64,000 bases of DNA, from assembly GCA_012840085.1 (NCBI GenBank), contig DUMB01000081.1, positions 62,001-126,000 of the forward strand, in the 5' to 3' direction. This DNA is from Clostridiaceae bacterium (GTDB lineage: Bacteria > Bacillota > Clostridia > Acetivibrionales > DUMB01). Position 1 is the first letter of the stretch. Every line of letters starts with the position of its first letter. Both the position numbers and the translations under genes were made by a program. The notes under the pieces were generated by a model. The model saw only the letters and a program-made list of their open reading frames with translations. It ran no database searches and was not told where the DNA came from. This document shows positions 26,523 to 34,308 of this stretch, in pieces.

Positions 26523-26825
26523 TGACACTCCCCATGACTGAAGTCAGGGGATTCTTTGGTGGTAGTCGGAAGTCCATTTCTGGTATCCGTAGTTCCCCAA
26601 AGTTCAGGGTATGCTATCACCCCTCCTAAGACAGTGCATATAGCATCTTAGGCTGGCAGACTATCGCTTACGCTACACCATCTGCCACAGGTACATTCAA
26701 TATATTTATTGCACTTAATCTATCTCTATGTGTACTAAATCCACATTCTTTACATACATATTTTCTATCTTTTGCGCAGTTGTGCTGACAAAACATAACT
26801 TGAGCTTGTTATGCCAGCGAAAAGA
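26523..26825 (-). mobile_element. Decayed IS200/IS605-type element: TnpB C-terminal fragment plus right-end hairpin
   Basis: On the minus strand a 46-codon fragment (26808 down to a TAA at 26668-26670) reads HNCAKDRKYVCKECGFSTHR then DRLSAINIL. This is the zinc-ribbon and RuvC-III end of TnpB (IS605 OrfB). One of the usual CxxC pairs is degenerate, and a stop in frame lies just upstream at 26809-26811, so the rest of the gene is gone. Downstream, 26530-26550 forms the CCCC-x-TGACT/AGTCA-GGGG hairpin typical of the right end of these elements. In intact copies the RNA across this end is the guide (omega/reRNA) of TnpB. No TnpA is present. Confidence 0.75.
26530..26550. other. IS605-type right-end hairpin
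   Basis: CCCCATGACTGAAGTCAGGGG folds as CCCC/GGGG with an inner TGACT/AGTCA stem and one bulged A. It marks the right terminus of the element, close to TTGACAC at 26522-26528. Confidence 0.65.
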
Positions 26826-26849
26826 CAGCACAACAAGCCAAATTAATGC

Positions 26850-27890
26850 CTAATCCGCAAACCTCATAAGCTGGTCCTTCGTGAATATCCATTCAGGTGT
26901 GGCAAGCTGGTCACTAAAGTCCAACGAATACCAGGGGCTTAAGTTTTCGCTCTCGGGATTTTTTAAGATATGTATGTCCTGGGCAGGCATATAACTTTGA
27001 GCCAGCATGAATAATTTTTCTCCGCTATCCCCGTTTTCTGCCATATCCACAACAATTACACAGTGCCCGGGACTGCCGCCTTTTATGAATACATCCCCAA
27101 TTTTCATTTCTTCAATGGAAACCGGCTGCATTTCCCTGGAAAGGGACAATGTCCCTGCATATGCAAATACCATGTCCATATAGCGTCTGAAACTTGTATA
27201 ATCAGTTGAATAGTCTGTTTCTTTAATCCAGCGGACTGTATTGTTATTTATGTAAATTCTGTATCCCTGCACCCACTTGTTATAATCTGCTCTAAATCCA
27301 TTGGTGAAATTAAAATGTATTTTGTCATATAATCCGTTCATGTAAAGGTATTCCGCTCTCAAGCGCATCACTGCATCAGCACACTGCTGTAAATCCCGGT
27401 CACCTACATCCATATCAATGACAGCCTCATGCACTTCCCTGGGCTTGATTCTACCGTCATAGTATTTTACCTCTGTGCCATGGGGCTTTAACGGCAATTG
27501 CCTGAGATATTCTTCAAAAGAACCTTCCTGAACTTTAACCCTTTCAAAGCCTGATGGCACACTAAACCTTTCCTCAATAGTCATTCCTCTTTCATTTATA
27601 AGGATTACGGCAGATTCAGGAGAATCGGCATTTTGCTCGTTGCCTTGAATACTGTTGTTTTGAACTTTGCCCGGTCCAGAGCCTTGTTCATCCTTGCCTT
27701 TCTCATCATTTTGCACAGTATCTTGATCCATGCTGTTTTCAGCCGTTTGATCGACGCTTTGGCTTTTGTCTTGCTCAATTTCAACAGTTTTTGGCGGCTG
27801 TACTTTATTCCAGCCGCACCCGCCACTGAAAAGAGCCAGCATAATCATAAAAACAATTAATTTAAATGTTTTGGTTGGTATGCTGTACAT
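26850..27890 (-). CDS. DUF4846-family lipoprotein
   Basis: This 346-residue protein has a lipoprotein signal (ALFSGGC, Cys near residue 25), a low-complexity Asp/Gln/Asn-rich tether to about residue 90, and a C-terminal domain that I recognise as DUF4846. That domain has IEERFSVPSGFERV, KYYDGRIKP, MRLRAEYLY, INFxFTNGFRADYNKW-like HFNFTNGFRADYNKW, and GGSPGHCVIVVDMA, whose Cys-His resembles a papain-like (NlpC-like) turn. It would be anchored on the outer face of the membrane. The function of the family is unknown to me. Start has GAGG seven bases upstream. It follows ribU on the same strand but is separated from it by a repeat array. Confidence 0.8.
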   Translation of the reverse strand: MYSIPTKTFKLIVFMIMLALFSGGCGWNKVQPPKTVEIEQDKSQSVDQTAENSMDQDTVQNDEKGKDEQGSGPGKVQNNSIQGNEQNADSPESAVILINERGMTIEERFSVPSGFERVKVQEGSFEEYLRQLPLKPHGTEVKYYDGRIKPREVHEAVIDMDVGDRDLQQCADAVMRLRAEYLYMNGLYDKIHFNFTNGFRADYNKWVQGYRIYINNNTVRWIKETDYSTDYTSFRRYMDMVFAYAGTLSLSREMQPVSIEEMKIGDVFIKGGSPGHCVIVVDMAENGDSGEKLFMLAQSYMPAQDIHILKNPESENLSPWYSLDFSDQLATPEWIFTKDQLMRFAD

Positions 27891-27911
27891 ACATATATCC
27901 TCTGCTTTTTC

Positions 27912-28041
27912 AGCTATGCTTTTTTTATTTGTCTGCCTCTTTAGTTTTACTATATTTCTTTAATTTTACTATACTTCTTTAACTTTACTATATTTTATCT
28001 CTTTAATTTTACTATATTTTTTCATTTAGCTATGCTTTTTT
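27912..28041. repeat. 19-24-bp tandem repeats at the 3' end of ribU, with a copied stop region
   Basis: Units beginning CTTTAATTTTACTATATTT occupy 27939-27957, 27958-27976, 27977-28000 and 28001-28025. The ribU stop region AGCTATGCTTTTTT (28028-28041) reappears exactly at 27912-27925 on the far side of the array. So the array is flanked by two copies of the gene's end. Confidence 0.85.
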
Positions 28042-28602
28042 CAATACAATCTTTCTAATTTCACCTTTAAGCTTTATACATAAAACTACGGTTGTGACAG
28101 AAACAATAGTCCATTTTACCAGATTAAAAGGAATACCTGCAGTTATTACAAAGTTCATTTTCTCCGTAGCATTCGTCATACCGTACAAAGGTAATGTTAT
28201 GAAATAATTAACGATGTTTATTGCCACAGTGCCTATCAGTGTTCCGGCCACATAAGGCATAATTTTAAAAATTCCTTTATCAGAAGCCATACTGCTCCTT
28301 GAGGATATAAATATAACCGGCAGCATATAGCCGACTCCCGCAAAGAAATTAGCTATTTCCCCGGATGCCATGGGCTCTTTAGATATAAGAAGAAAATGAA
28401 GTATATTTTTAATAAGTTGAACAGCTACACCAACAACCGGACCTGCAGCCAAACCGCCGATAATGGCGGGAACGTCACTAAAGTCAATCTTTAAGAATGG
28501 TGGAAAAATAAATGCCAACGGAAATTCAAAAAAATACAGAGCAAAAGCCAGTGCTGAAAGCACACCTGTCAATACTACCAATCTTGTTTTTAAAGAGATC
28601 AT
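28030..28602 (-). CDS. ribU: Riboflavin transporter substrate-binding subunit RibU (ECF type)
   Basis: This 190-residue membrane protein has about six helices and is the S-component of an energy-coupling-factor importer. The motif FFEFPLAFIFPPFLKIDFSDVPAIIGGLAAGPVVG (shown in part: FLKIDFSDVPAIIGG, residues about 37-51) is characteristic of RibU, and the KNILHFLL helix follows. It captures riboflavin and depends on a shared EcfA/A'/T module encoded elsewhere. An FMN riboswitch with a terminator precedes it, which settles the substrate. Start ATG 28602 has GGGGG eight bases upstream. Confidence 0.95.
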   Translation of the reverse strand: MISLKTRLVVLTGVLSALAFALYFFEFPLAFIFPPFLKIDFSDVPAIIGGLAAGPVVGVAVQLIKNILHFLLISKEPMASGEIANFFAGVGYMLPVIFISSRSSMASDKGIFKIMPYVAGTLIGTVAINIVNYFITLPLYGMTNATEKMNFVITAGIPFNLVKWTIVSVTTVVLCIKLKGEIRKIVLKKA

Positions 28603-28742
28603 TCCTCATTCCCCCTACTTAATAATATCAATTTGATCTTTTCCAAATTTAATTTGTATCTATGTCCTTTCGAATACTATTCGAAATGCCGGCATGGGCA
28701 TAGATGCGGTCGGGAACATTTCGTGTTCCCTTTAGGTCAAAT
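28603..28742 (-). other. ribU leader between riboswitch terminator and start codon
   Basis: A 140-base leader with two palindromic bits: TTCGAATACTATTCGAA and GGGAACA/TGTTCCC (28712-28730). Part of it resembles 7960-8062. Function not known. Confidence 0.4.
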
Positions 28743-28774
28743 AAAAAATCCCTGAATATAAACTTCAGGGATTT
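28743..28774 (-). terminator. Rho-independent terminator of the FMN riboswitch
   Basis: Minus strand: AAATCCCTGAA pairs with TTCAGGGATTT around a 7-base loop, followed by T6. It lies between the aptamer and ribU, so FMN binding would cause transcription to stop here. Confidence 0.88.
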
Positions 28775-28817
28775 AACGTCTAAGTAAACATCTTAAAACC
28801 GTTAAATTATATAAACA

Positions 28818-28940
28818 CCATCTTCTTCCATCCAGACTTTACTGTCGGCCCCGGAATCTCACCAGGTCTGCTTTCGCTCGCGGGCTAATGGCTTCATGCC
28901 ACATTACCGCCGATCGGGAATTTCACCCTGCCCTGAAGAT
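28818..28940 (-). promoter_or_regulatory. FMN riboswitch (RFN element)
   Basis: On the minus strand the RFN consensus blocks appear in order: ATCTTCAGGGCAGGGTGAAA, ATTCCCGATCGGCGGTAAT, GCCCGCGAGCG, AGACCTGGTGAGATTCCGG, GGCCGACAGTAAAGTCTGG and the closing ATGGAAGAAGATG. The ends (ATCTTC and GAAGAAGAT) pair as P1. It senses flavin mononucleotide and controls ribU through the terminator downstream. Confidence 0.97.
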
Positions 28941-29007
28941 TATATTCAATTTTACATTTGTATTCTACCACGGGTGGTGGAAAATTTCAATAGCATATGT
29001 GCAAAAG

Positions 29008-29913
29008 TTATACTTTGCCGCTGCTGCCGCCTCCGCCTGATCTGCCGCCGCCACCTGACGAACCTCCGCCGAAGCCGCCTCCGCCGAAGCCGCCTCCACC
29101 GAAACCGCCTCCGCCGAAACCGCCGCCGCCCCAGCCGCCACCGCCCCAGCCGCCACGGCCACCGCGTCTGCCGCCTCCGAAGAAACTGTTCCAGAAGAGA
29201 ACTTTCAAAATGAATGAGGTAACTCTAAATTTCAAAAAAATCCCATCAAAAACAAGGAAAAATACTATAAACGCGAAAAATCCCAAACCCGAGCTATCAT
29301 CACTTCTATTCCTGTTTCCGCCATTATGCTGATCCTGATTCAAATCTCCGGGGGATGGACTTGTATCTGCATTTATTTCAACATTATATTCTTTTGCGAC
29401 TTCGTTTACAACCGCCGCATATCCATAATAAAATCCGGAATCAAAATCATCGTATTGCGTATACGGCCTTATATAATTTTCACGAATTTCCGCAGTCTTT
29501 ATATCAGGTACGGCTCCTTCCAGACCATATCCCACTTCTATCCTCAGAAGCCTTTCAGCCTTTGCAAACAATATGAGAATGCCATTGTCCACATCTTTTT
29601 GGCCTATTCCCCATTTCTCAAAAAGCTTGTTGGCATATTCATCTATATCCTCACCATTCAGGGAGTCTATAGTCACCAAAACCACCTGGGCTCCCGTTTT
29701 ATCTTCCAGTTGCTTTCCCAGCCTGTATATTTTTTCTTCCGTCTCATAATTCAAAACATCTGCAAAATCATTTATAAAAAACTCCTGTGTAGGAGATGGA
29801 TAATTATCTGCAGATACGTGAATAGTTAAAGCTGAAAAAAAGGCCATGATTAATACAAAAAAAGCAATACACCTTTTCAGCTTGCATCCCCCCTGTTCTT
29901 CCCTCTTTATCAC
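29008..29913 (-). CDS. TPM-domain membrane protein (YgcG type) with Gly-rich tail
   Basis: This protein of up to 301 residues has a signal peptide (hydrophobic FFVLIMAFFSALTIHVSA), then a TPM domain (FINDFADVLNYETEEKI, TGAQVVLVTIDSL, NGILILFAKAERLLRIEVGYGLEGAVPD). A membrane helix follows near residue 215, then a tail of repeated FGGGGFGGGG units. YgcG/TPM proteins often pair with LemA, which is next door here, but their job is unclear; some relate to photosystem repair or phosphatase activity. The start is uncertain: GGGGGG lies seven bases before a CTG at 29880, while the GTG at 29913 lacks an SD site. The Gly-rich tail gives a repetitive Pro-rich frame on the other strand that is not a gene. 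Confidence 0.85.
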   Translation of the reverse strand: MIKREEQGGCKLKRCIAFFVLIMAFFSALTIHVSADNYPSPTQEFFINDFADVLNYETEEKIYRLGKQLEDKTGAQVVLVTIDSLNGEDIDEYANKLFEKWGIGQKDVDNGILILFAKAERLLRIEVGYGLEGAVPDIKTAEIRENYIRPYTQYDDFDSGFYYGYAAVVNEVAKEYNVEINADTSPSPGDLNQDQHNGGNRNRSDDSSGLGFFAFIVFFLVFDGIFLKFRVTSFILKVLFWNSFFGGGRRGGRGGWGGGGWGGGGFGGGGFGGGGFGGGGFGGGSSGGGGRSGGGGSSGKV

Positions 29914-29988
29914 TACAAATAATAAAATTAAACTGAGTATCCATTGTCCTTAAAACTTTTGTTAAGACTATTGTCCGCTAAAACCGTC

Positions 29989-30081
29989 TTGCTTATGATT
30001 CGTCCCCATATTTTACTTGTAATTCGTCCACATTGTGCATTAGTAATTCGTCCGTATTAAAATGCTATTAGTCAGAAGTTC
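29989..30081. repeat. 24-bp tandem repeats at the 3' end of lemA
   Basis: Units at 29989-30012 and 30013-30036 (24 bases each) and 30037-30063 share the core AATTCGTCC. A fourth, diverged unit at 30064-30081 (GCTATTAGTCAGAAGTTC) contains the lemA stop (30072-30074). Confidence 0.75.
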
Positions 30082-30662
30082 ACTTTCGGGGCTTTAGCCG
30101 CTTCCGGATCAGCCTTGTAGTATTCCTTCGGGGTGAATCCCATCAATCTTGCAAATATGCTTCCCGGGAATTTCTTAATCTTTATATTATATTCCTCTAC
30201 TTTTTCAATGAACCTTCTTCTTTCCACGGAAACTCTGTTTTCCGCACCTTCAATTGCGACCTGCAGGTCGTGGAACTGCTGACTTGCCTTCAATTCCGGG
30301 TAATTCTCAACCAGCATGAGTACTTCCTTTGTTGCCTGTGTAAGCTTTTCATCTGCCGCAACTTTTTCGTCTATACCTGCCGAGTTATTCATAAGAACAG
30401 ACCTTGCAGCGGCAATGTCACCAAAAACTTTTTCCTCATGCTTGGTATATCCCTTTACAACTTCAACAAGGTTTGGTATTGTATCAAGCCTGCGCTGCAT
30501 TACATTCTCTACCTGGCTCCAGCTTTTTTCCATTTCCTGTTCTGCAACAACAATTCCATTATAGGTTGAAATTGCACTTATGATAATTATAAACACCAGT
30601 AATCCTATTATTCCCCACTTTATCCATCTGCCCCACGGATATGCATTGTAGTTGTATGCCAT
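30072..30662 (-). CDS. lemA: LemA-family membrane protein
   Basis: This 196-residue protein has one N-terminal membrane helix (residues about 16-35) and a long helical cytoplasmic or extracytoplasmic domain with the LemA signature SWSQVENVMQRRLDTIPNLV (in part) and NPELKASQQF-like YPELKASQQFHDLQVAIEGAENRV. The function of LemA is not settled. ATG 30662 has GGAGG nine bases upstream; the longer start at 30671 would place the SD against the codon. It is the first gene of a lemA-TPM pair, with a clear promoter 260 bases upstream. Confidence 0.92.
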   Translation of the reverse strand: MAYNYNAYPWGRWIKWGIIGLLVFIIIISAISTYNGIVVAEQEMEKSWSQVENVMQRRLDTIPNLVEVVKGYTKHEEKVFGDIAAARSVLMNNSAGIDEKVAADEKLTQATKEVLMLVENYPELKASQQFHDLQVAIEGAENRVSVERRRFIEKVEEYNIKIKKFPGSIFARLMGFTPKEYYKADPEAAKAPKVNF

Positions 30663-30904
30663 TTCAATCACCCTCCAAATCAGTTCAATATAATCTTGAT
30701 AATCTTAACGCAATAAGGCTTTAAAACTACTTTAACACAAATTCTAGTATTCGTTAACCTTTATTTAATAATTATGCTTTTTTTCAGGATAAATCCTGAT
30801 TTGCAGCATGTTTTAAAAGATTGCATTGATATTGTTTATTAGTCACCTCCATCTATATATTTTTTGGCTCACGTATTATGTTGCCCTATACATTATATTG
30901 TATG

Positions 30905-30919
30905 TAGAGCTACGCTCTA
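30905..30919. promoter_or_regulatory. Candidate operator at the lemA start site
   Basis: TAGAGC-TAC-GCTCTA is a perfect 6-base inverted repeat placed where transcription from the adjacent promoter should begin. Confidence 0.35.
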
Positions 30920-30925
30920 TATATT

Positions 30926-30954
30926 ATTATATATTAAAATCCATCGTGTGTCAA
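30926..30954 (-). promoter_or_regulatory. Consensus SigA promoter for lemA-TPM
   Basis: Minus strand: TTGACA (30949-30954), exactly 17 bases, TATAAT (30926-30931). The -35 is the innermost unit of a tandem array in which TTGACA occurs repeatedly. Confidence 0.8.
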
Positions 30955-31046
30955 TAAAATATGCATCAATAAAATGTGCGCCAAAAATATGTGCTAATAA
31001 AATGTGTCAATAAAATATGCGCAAATAAAATGTGTCAACTAAATAT
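30949..31046. repeat. ~14-bp tandem array carrying repeated TTGACA
   Basis: On the minus strand about seven units of TTGACACATTTTAT / TTGCGCATATTTTA type follow one another directly upstream of the lemA promoter; at least three contain TTGACA. Unlike the other arrays, it is at the 5' side of a gene. Confidence 0.75.
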
Positions 31047-31055
31047 ATGCCAGTT

Positions 31056-31100
31056 AAAAAAGAGACAGAATCAACTCATTGTCAATCCAGTCTCTTTTTT
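31056..31100. terminator. Rho-independent terminator after the transketolase pair
   Basis: AAAAAAGAGAC (31056-31066) pairs with GTCTCTTTTTT (31090-31100). A second partial copy of the right arm (CAGTCTCTTTTTAG) lies at about 31121-31134, closer to the gene, so the region has been locally duplicated. Confidence 0.7.
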
Positions 31101-31172
31101 GTTTCATCTGGCCCCTTTATTAATTCAGTCTCTTTTTAGTTTTATATAACAGCTTTACTTGCAGTACAAAAT

Positions 31173-32111
31173 CTATTTTTTCATTTTTATAGCTTCTTTA
31201 GCTTTGTTTGCAATGTTTTGCGCAGTGAGCCCATACATTTCAAGCAGTTTGGCAGGTTTTCCGGATTTTCCGAATTTGTCTTCTATACCTACTCTCTTAA
31301 GCGGGACAGGGTAGTTTTCTACCAAAACTTCCGCTACAGCACTGCCAAGTCCACCTATTATGTTGTGTTCCTCAGCAGTAACCAAAGCGCCTGTTTCCTT
31401 GGCCGCCTTTATGATAATTTCCTCATCTATAGGCTTAATGGTGTGAATATTTATAACTCTTGCTTCTATTCCTTCCTTAGCAAGGATATCTTTTGCTTCT
31501 AAAGCATACTGAACCATAAGTCCTGTAGCAACAATCGTTACATCTTTGCCATTTGCAAGAGTAGCGCCCTTGCCAAGCTCAAACTTGTAATTCTCATCAA
31601 ATAATGTAGGAACTGCAAGTCTTCCCAATCTCAAATACACAGGACCGTCATGCTCTATGGCTGCCTTTACAGCAAGCCTTGTTTCAACTGCATCTGCCGG
31701 ACTGATTACTACCATGTTGGCCATTGAACGCATTATTGCAATATCCTCAACAGCCTGATGGGAAGCTCCGTCCTCACCTACTGAGATACCCGCATGAGAT
31801 GCAGCTACCTTTACATTCAGCTTTGGATAGCATATTGAGTTCCTGATTTGTTCACATCCGCGTTCAGCTGCAAATATAGCAAATGTGCTGGCAAATACAA
31901 TTTTACCGCAGGAAGCTATTCCTGCTGCTGTTGCCATCATATTACCTTCAGCTATTCCCATATTCAAAAATCTCTCAGGATATTTTTTCTTGAAGGTATC
32001 AGTCTTTGTAGACTTAGACAGATCGGCGTCCAATACTACTATTCTTTCATCTCCTCCAAATTCCGCAAGAGCACTTCCATACGCTTCTCTTGTAGCTATC
32101 TTATCTGCCAT
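31173..32111 (-). CDS. Transketolase C-terminal subunit (probable housekeeping copy)
   Basis: This 312-residue subunit has VVLDADLSKSTKT, the catalytic-Glu segment MGIAEGNMMATAAGIASCG, SHAGISVGEDGASHQAVED and AEEHNIIGGLGSA. With the N-terminal subunit one base upstream it makes a complete transketolase that shuttles two-carbon units in the pentose phosphate pathway. The usual Gly-x-Asp-GxSHQ motif here is intact, whereas the SQ-operon copy reads SAELNGGTHMSMED, a visible active-site difference. Start ATG 32111 has GGAGG nine bases upstream. Confidence 0.92.
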   Translation of the reverse strand: MADKIATREAYGSALAEFGGDERIVVLDADLSKSTKTDTFKKKYPERFLNMGIAEGNMMATAAGIASCGKIVFASTFAIFAAERGCEQIRNSICYPKLNVKVAASHAGISVGEDGASHQAVEDIAIMRSMANMVVISPADAVETRLAVKAAIEHDGPVYLRLGRLAVPTLFDENYKFELGKGATLANGKDVTIVATGLMVQYALEAKDILAKEGIEARVINIHTIKPIDEEIIIKAAKETGALVTAEEHNIIGGLGSAVAEVLVENYPVPLKRVGIEDKFGKSGKPAKLLEMYGLTAQNIANKAKEAIKMKK

Positions 32112-32112
32112 A

Positions 32113-32958
32113 TTACTCGCCCTCCAATTCAGATAAAATTATATCCAGCTCGGCTATAGCCTGGTCTCTCTGTTCCTTGTTAGGAGCAGTACCGTGCCAT
32201 CCTGCCTGATTCTCCATAAATGATACACCTTTACCCTTAACTGTATGAGCAACCACCATAGTAGGCATTCCCTTTGTTTTCTTCGCCTGGTCTATTGCGT
32301 TTATAATCTGCTCATAATCATGTCCGTCAATTTCTATAACATTCCAGCCAAATGCCTTGAATTTGTCAACGATAGGCTCAGGTGACATAACATCAACTAT
32401 TTTACCGTCGATTTGCAGTCCGTTGTAGTCAAGAAATGCAGTGAGATTATCCAGCTTATAATGAGCCGCAGACATAAGAGCCTCCCATACTTGTCCTTCC
32501 TGAAGCTCTCCGTCTCCCAATATTGAATATACTCTGTAATCTTTCTTATCCAATTTTCCTGCAAGAGCCATACCCGTTGCAGCAGAAATTCCCTGGCCAA
32601 GTGACCCTGTGGACATGTCAACTCCCTTAACATATCTCATGCTTGGATGGCCTTCCAAATAGCTGTCAGCACTTCTGAAAGTTACAAGATCTTCTACAGG
32701 GAAGAAACCTCTTTCAGCAAGTACCGCATACAGGGCAGGTGCACAGTGGCCTTTTGAAAGAACGAATCTATCTCTATCGGACCAGTCAGGATTCTTAGGA
32801 TCTACGCGCATTTCATGAAAATATAAAACAGTCAAAATATCTGTACATGAAAGCGATCCTCCCGGATGACCGGATGAGGCACTGTATACTTCATCAATTA
32901 TATGCTTTCTGACTCGGGTAGCTATTTTTTTCAGTTGCTTTAATTCTCGCTTATCCAT
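32113..32958 (-). CDS. Transketolase N-terminal subunit (probable housekeeping copy)
   Basis: This 281-residue ThDP-binding half has [49 protein letters not shown] and [15 protein letters not shown] followed by DYNGLQIDG. It matches the canonical transketolase more closely than the SQ-operon half. ATG 32958 is chosen because AAGGAG lies ten bases upstream; the frame opens further at TTG 32979. It is transcribed with the C-terminal half. Confidence 0.92.
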   Translation of the reverse strand: MDKRELKQLKKIATRVRKHIIDEVYSASSGHPGGSLSCTDILTVLYFHEMRVDPKNPDWSDRDRFVLSKGHCAPALYAVLAERGFFPVEDLVTFRSADSYLEGHPSMRYVKGVDMSTGSLGQGISAATGMALAGKLDKKDYRVYSILGDGELQEGQVWEALMSAAHYKLDNLTAFLDYNGLQIDGKIVDVMSPEPIVDKFKAFGWNVIEIDGHDYEQIINAIDQAKKTKGMPTMVVAHTVKGKGVSFMENQAGWHGTAPNKEQRDQAIAELDIILSELEGE

Positions 32959-33131
32959 CAGATTACATCTCCTTCTCAAGAATTTTCATAGAATAGTATA
33001 CTACAGCATGAAAGATTAGTCCATAGCTTGATAATGAACTGTGATAATTACTTACTCAGATTTGTTAATTTATATCATTTTATGTTATACATATTATGTT
33101 AAATGATAATTTCACACGTACAGAAATCCGC

Positions 33132-34058
33132 TCACGTTTCTGTATAATTCTTAAAACCTTCACCGAGGACCTCCCGCACATCAGTTAATATTACAAAGGC
33201 TTTTTTATCTATATCATTTACAATCTCTTTTAATTGTTTTAACTGTCCCCTGTGAACAACGCATAATAACACTTCTCTGTCATTACCGGTATACATTCCC
33301 GTTCCTTTTAAGGCAGTCACGCCTCTGTCCAGAGTTGTCATCAGTTTCTGAGATATTTCATCTGATTTATCGGATATTATAAAGACTGCCTTTGCGAAAT
33401 TGACACCTTCCAGAATTGCATCAATCACCTGTGAGGATATATATAAGGTAACAATTGCATACAGTGCAAGTTGAAAGCTCCCGAAAGAAATGGCTGCAAA
33501 AATAATTACACTTGTATCAATAAACAAAAGAATCTGCCCGACTGTAAAACCGGGAATAAAATTATGAACGATTTTGGCAGCAAGGTCTGTTCCTCCCGTA
33601 GTTGCTCCGGACCTTAATACCATACCAAGGCCCAAACCCATTAAAAATCCGCCAAATATAGAATATAGCAAGACATCAGAGTATGAGGCCATCTGGTCAT
33701 ATCCAAGAAGAAATTTTTCAATAAATGAATTTGCCAAAGGCTCAGTAACATCTATAGCCACCGAAAGGAACACAGTGCTGAACAATGTTCTTACAATAAA
33801 TTTCTTTCCTATATATTTTATACCCATTATAAATAGGGGCACATTTAAAACCAGCATTATAATTCCTACTGAAATACTGCCGTTAGTCAGATAATAGATA
33901 ACGGTTGCTATACCGCTTACGCCACCGGGCGCTATTTTATACGGTACCAGGAATATATTGATTGATGCTGCTGTAATAATTGATCCAATTATTATCAGCA
34001 AATATTCCTTACATACCTCAAAAATTTTGCTTTCGCTCATGGCTTTCATCTTTTTCAT
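33132..34058 (-). CDS. YitT-family membrane protein (DUF161 + DUF2179)
   Basis: This 308-residue protein has five or six membrane helices (residues about 15-215) and a small C-terminal DUF2179 domain (FIISDKSDEISQKLMTTLDRGVTALKGTGMYTG, shown in part: LDRGVTALKGTGMYTG). Helix motifs LVPYKIAPGGVSGIATVIYY and LRSGATTGGTDLAAKI are typical of YitT. The transported compound, if any, is not known. It is a single gene divergent from the cell-wall glycosyltransferase at 34309. Confidence 0.9.
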   Translation of the reverse strand: MKKMKAMSESKIFEVCKEYLLIIIGSIITAASINIFLVPYKIAPGGVSGIATVIYYLTNGSISVGIIMLVLNVPLFIMGIKYIGKKFIVRTLFSTVFLSVAIDVTEPLANSFIEKFLLGYDQMASYSDVLLYSIFGGFLMGLGLGMVLRSGATTGGTDLAAKIVHNFIPGFTVGQILLFIDTSVIIFAAISFGSFQLALYAIVTLYISSQVIDAILEGVNFAKAVFIISDKSDEISQKLMTTLDRGVTALKGTGMYTGNDREVLLCVVHRGQLKQLKEIVNDIDKKAFVILTDVREVLGEGFKNYTET

Positions 34059-34248
34059 AGCAAAATTCCTCTGTGTTTTATTTTTATACTTTTGTCATTT
34101 ACGTTCTGATCTCATTTATTGCCAGTAGCTTCTGTGTTGCTTATAAACTCATGCAACACATATACATCCGCATAGTTTTTTCTTTATAATATCTTTATGA
34201 TATATGTTTTGCAATAAATGCAAGCTTTAGTCAAGAAGGATGCAAATA

Positions 34249-34277
34249 TTGACAAACATACTGCTATAAAATAAACT
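34249..34277 (+). promoter_or_regulatory. SigA-type promoter for the GT-CsaB / tagA unit
   Basis: TTGACA (34249-34254), 17 bases, TAAACT (34272-34277); the start codon is 32 bases further on, after an AAGGGG site. Confidence 0.5.
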
Positions 34278-34308
34278 TTAAATAATAATAAAGATAAGGG
34301 GATAAATC

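Larger units (their letters stand above)
30663..31172. other. Gap with lemA promoter, repeat array and terminator
   Basis: This 510-base gap has a long lemA leader (about 250 bases, with a TCAGGAT/ATCCTGA palindrome at 30784-30799), the promoter, an inverted-repeat operator candidate, a 14-bp repeat array and the terminator of the transketolase unit. These are annotated separately. No gene seen. Confidence 0.6.

Noticed and set aside
28997-29332. Pro-rich plus-strand open frame
   Set aside because: Antisense shadow of the Gly-rich tail of the TPM protein.
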